From NCBI GenBank assembly GCA_050951505.1, contig JBMNJE010000008.1, positions 57,417-121,416 on the forward strand: a stretch of DNA of 64,000 nt. The letters are read 5' to 3'. The translations under genes and the position numbers were made by a program. The notes under the pieces are model-generated. The model was given only the letters and a program-made list of their open reading frames with translations. It made no database searches and had not been told where the DNA came from. The DNA is from DUOA01 sp012839095 (GTDB lineage: Bacteria > Bacillota > Clostridia > Caldicoprobacterales > DTU083). Shown piece by piece: positions 62,286 to 64,000 of this stretch (the stretch's first letter is position 1; each line of letters starts with the position of its first letter).

Positions 62286-63761
62286 ATGGCCGGAATGAAG
62301 TATTTCAATGCCAATAGATTCCCCATATTGCTGCTGCTGTGTCTTGTGATTCTATCTGCAGGCTTTGCAGGATTCAGGCATGAATCTGTGAAGGGTACCC
62401 TTTACTTAAAAGACATCAGCGGAGACCCCTCCGCTTTGAAGGACGTGGTAATCAGCGGCATTCTGCAGGATATGCATCATGGCATCAAGTTTGACATACA
62501 TGGAGAAAGGGTAAAAAAGAGCTTCAGGTTTTATGAAAACAACGGGGATATAGCTGCTGATATGCAAACCCTGGGCAATGCCATACGAGCACAATGGAAG
62601 CCTAATTATCTCTACCAGGAGGACTATGCAATTTCACCGAAAGCCAGGATAGAAGTGACCGCCACCCATGGAGAGGATGAACACGGGCTTAAGTGGACAG
62701 AAACTACCAAAGCAGCGGATATGGCAGATGTGTATGTTTCCATGTCCAATCACTCCTATACGGGAAAGAAAACCGGCATTGAGAGACTTTTCTTCTACAC
62801 AGGCTCCTACATAAAAAGTGAAGGACTGGATTTCAAACTTTCGGAAAAGAGATATTTTAATGAAGATGATCACCTGGTCAGCAGATCAGAAGGTTCTATT
62901 GAGATGATACCCAGGCCCCATATCGGAACAAGCGACGGCAGGCATGCCTTTACCATACTGGACGGCGAAATATATTTCACCCTGCTTTCCACCCCGGACT
63001 ATAAAGGAGAAAGCGGCATATTCAAGGTTGAAGAATTTGCAGATTCAGGTTTTTGGCTGGGCAGCCAGGATAGCAGGGGTCAATACGGCAGAGTCAAAAC
63101 AGTTGTATCCTTTTCCCTGGACGACAGGGAACTGACAGTCCTTGGTCTGAAGGCAGTCAAGGGCAAGCTGGTTCTGATTATCCTGGAGGATGGAATGCTG
63201 TCACTGCAGGCATATGATCCGGACAGTGGTGAACTTATTGATAAACTGGATGTTATGTCATTCGATAATTATGAATATGTGGGCTTTTTACAAAGTTTTG
63301 CACAAGAAAATCAGCTGAATATCTGTATCAAAGTTGCTGAAGTAAACAGTGATTCAGAAGAAAAGGATACTTCCCTACTGATAGCCGGCGTGAAACTGGA
63401 GGAGGATAACCTGTCTCTCCTGCATTTGATAGAAGGCCTTGACCTTGATAAGGGTGAAAGCATCTTTTACAATCTGGAACAAATTACAGAGGTAAAAGGT
63501 AAGCTCTTTGTTTTCACCTATGTCCGGCGGGAAGAGGAGATGCTGGGAATGCCCTATGATATCCTGGAGCCTATGCATTATCTTATGTTTGTCTACCAAA
63601 ATGACAATCTGCTTTACAAGGGAGAGCTTGTGACTGACGCCGATGAAGACTATATTGCTGACAGGGAACGGATTCAAACATACAGCGGAGGCTATAGCAG
63701 CAGCTATTATGAATACCGCATGATTAAAGCCATAGAAGTCCGGGAGGAGATAATACCATGA
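62286..63761 (+). CDS. Membrane-anchored protein of an ABC operon, unrecognised
   Basis: About 491 residues from an ATG at 62286, chosen because AAAGGTGGG lies five bases upstream. An N-terminal span (FPILLLLCLVILSAGFAGF) leads to an extracellular domain. The remainder is repeated beta strands (AFTILDGEIYFTLLSTPD, LTVLGLKAVKGKLVLIILED, GMLSLQAYDPDSGELIDKLD), as in a beta-propeller. I do not recognise a family. It shares four bases with the next ATG, so it is in the ABC operon and may be an accessory sensor or substrate-handling protein. Confidence 0.7.
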   Translation: MAGMKYFNANRFPILLLLCLVILSAGFAGFRHESVKGTLYLKDISGDPSALKDVVISGILQDMHHGIKFDIHGERVKKSFRFYENNGDIAADMQTLGNAIRAQWKPNYLYQEDYAISPKARIEVTATHGEDEHGLKWTETTKAADMADVYVSMSNHSYTGKKTGIERLFFYTGSYIKSEGLDFKLSEKRYFNEDDHLVSRSEGSIEMIPRPHIGTSDGRHAFTILDGEIYFTLLSTPDYKGESGIFKVEEFADSGFWLGSQDSRGQYGRVKTVVSFSLDDRELTVLGLKAVKGKLVLIILEDGMLSLQAYDPDSGELIDKLDVMSFDNYEYVGFLQSFAQENQLNICIKVAEVNSDSEEKDTSLLIAGVKLEEDNLSLLHLIEGLDLDKGESIFYNLEQITEVKGKLFVFTYVRREEEMLGMPYDILEPMHYLMFVYQNDNLLYKGELVTDADEDYIADRERIQTYSGGYSSSYYEYRMIKAIEVREEIIP

Positions 63762-64000
63762 TTCTTTTGAAGGATGTAAGAAAATATTATGGGACGGCGG
63801 CAACCGGACTTTCCAAAATAAACCTAAGAATAAAACCCGGTGAAATTGTGGGCATACTGGGTGAAAACGGTTCCGGAAAAACAACCCTGCTTAAGGCAAT
63901 TATGGGCCTGACTGAGCTTACCGAGGGCGAGGTAAGAATAGAAGGCCGACCTCCTGCTGAAATGTATCAGGATATGGCCTTTATAACCGAGGAAGGCAGC
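63758..64000 (+). CDS. ABC transporter ATP-binding protein (partial, cut by window end)
   Basis: 81 residues are visible. KDVRKYYGTAATGLSKINLR then GEIVGILGENGSGKTTLLKA (Walker A), and GEVRIEGRPPAEMYQDMAFI toward the Q-loop. It is the ATPase of the YtrA-controlled exporter; the signature and Walker B lie beyond the window. ATG at 63758 overlaps the previous stop (ATGA), with GGGAGGAG upstream. Confidence 0.92.
   Translation, partial: MILLKDVRKYYGTAATGLSKINLRIKPGEIVGILGENGSGKTTLLKAIMGLTELTEGEVRIEGRPPAEMYQDMAFITEEGS

Noticed and set aside
1..64000. tRNA, rRNA, CRISPR arrays, transposases, integrase or attachment sites
   Set aside because: I looked for T-arm motifs, regularly spaced repeats and DDE or recombinase motifs and found none that hold up.

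Overview
The window reads as a chromosome segment of an anaerobic, low- to mid-G+C member of the Bacillota (class Clostridia). The reasons are strong AGGAGG-type ribosome binding sites, frequent TTG and GTG starts, AddAB in place of RecBCD, the Bacillus-type yhaO-yhaN-yhaM order, HelD, TTGACA/TATAAT-like promoters, CtsR operators, a class B sortase, a superoxide reductase and several plant-sugar genes. No marker in the window fixes genus or species. I see no tRNA, rRNA, CRISPR array, insertion sequence or phage gene.

Region by region. 1-14838 is a sugar-utilisation block, nearly all on the minus strand: a membrane-bound AraC-type regulator, an aldo/keto reductase, a CUT1 ABC importer (two permeases and a lipoprotein, no ATPase), a zinc dehydrogenase, a C-terminally truncated DUF4038-type glycosidase, a MATE exporter and a GH2 beta-mannosidase. 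An MscS-type channel gene lies just upstream of the regulator. 14886-33514 is a nucleic-acid block: addB-addA, queT, lepB, a polysaccharide deacetylase, helD, yhaO-yhaN-yhaM and radC. 33538-37188 holds an unrecognised helix-turn-helix/coiled-coil protein, an ECF sigma factor and a large surface protein preceded by a clustered ATTCAC operator array.

37375-44035 holds an FMN-domain glutamate-synthase-like protein, a YugP-type peptidase under a probable CtsR/sigma-A promoter, tyrS, xylA, a superoxide reductase and an acyltransferase. 44129-45317 is an amidohydrolase broken by a one-base frameshift. 45563-48349 is a little-known cluster: an unrecognised protein, a 29-residue hydrophobic peptide inside an unusual folded RNA, an HD-GYP protein and a DUF5317 protein. 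It is followed by CtsR-regulated hsp20 and a zinc-ribbon protein. 49595-56499 is a mixed set: Gfo/Idh/MocA, DegV, sortase B, gamma-glutamyltransferase, WrbA, MBL hydrolase and GPP34.

56570-59679 is a second sugar locus. A cupin-AraC regulator is divergent from a three-gene operon in which the first gene (NagB-like) is broken by a deletion and the second (TIM-barrel isomerase) carries an in-frame deletion. 59772-64000 holds a glutaredoxin-like protein, a dCMP deaminase and the start of a YtrA/GntR-controlled ABC export operon with a near-consensus promoter inside a 12-bp-arm inverted repeat.

The most interesting element is 46236-46454. A 14-bp perfect complementarity joins its 5' and 3' ends, an inner helix covers the ribosome binding site of a 29-residue membrane peptide, and the 3' arm runs into a T8 tract. 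This resembles the mRNA architecture of type I toxins, or a leader-peptide attenuator for the HD-GYP gene. Several genes (glycosidase, amidohydrolase, NagB-like, isomerase) show real or apparent decay, which suggests either active loss of sugar-catabolic functions or local sequence errors.
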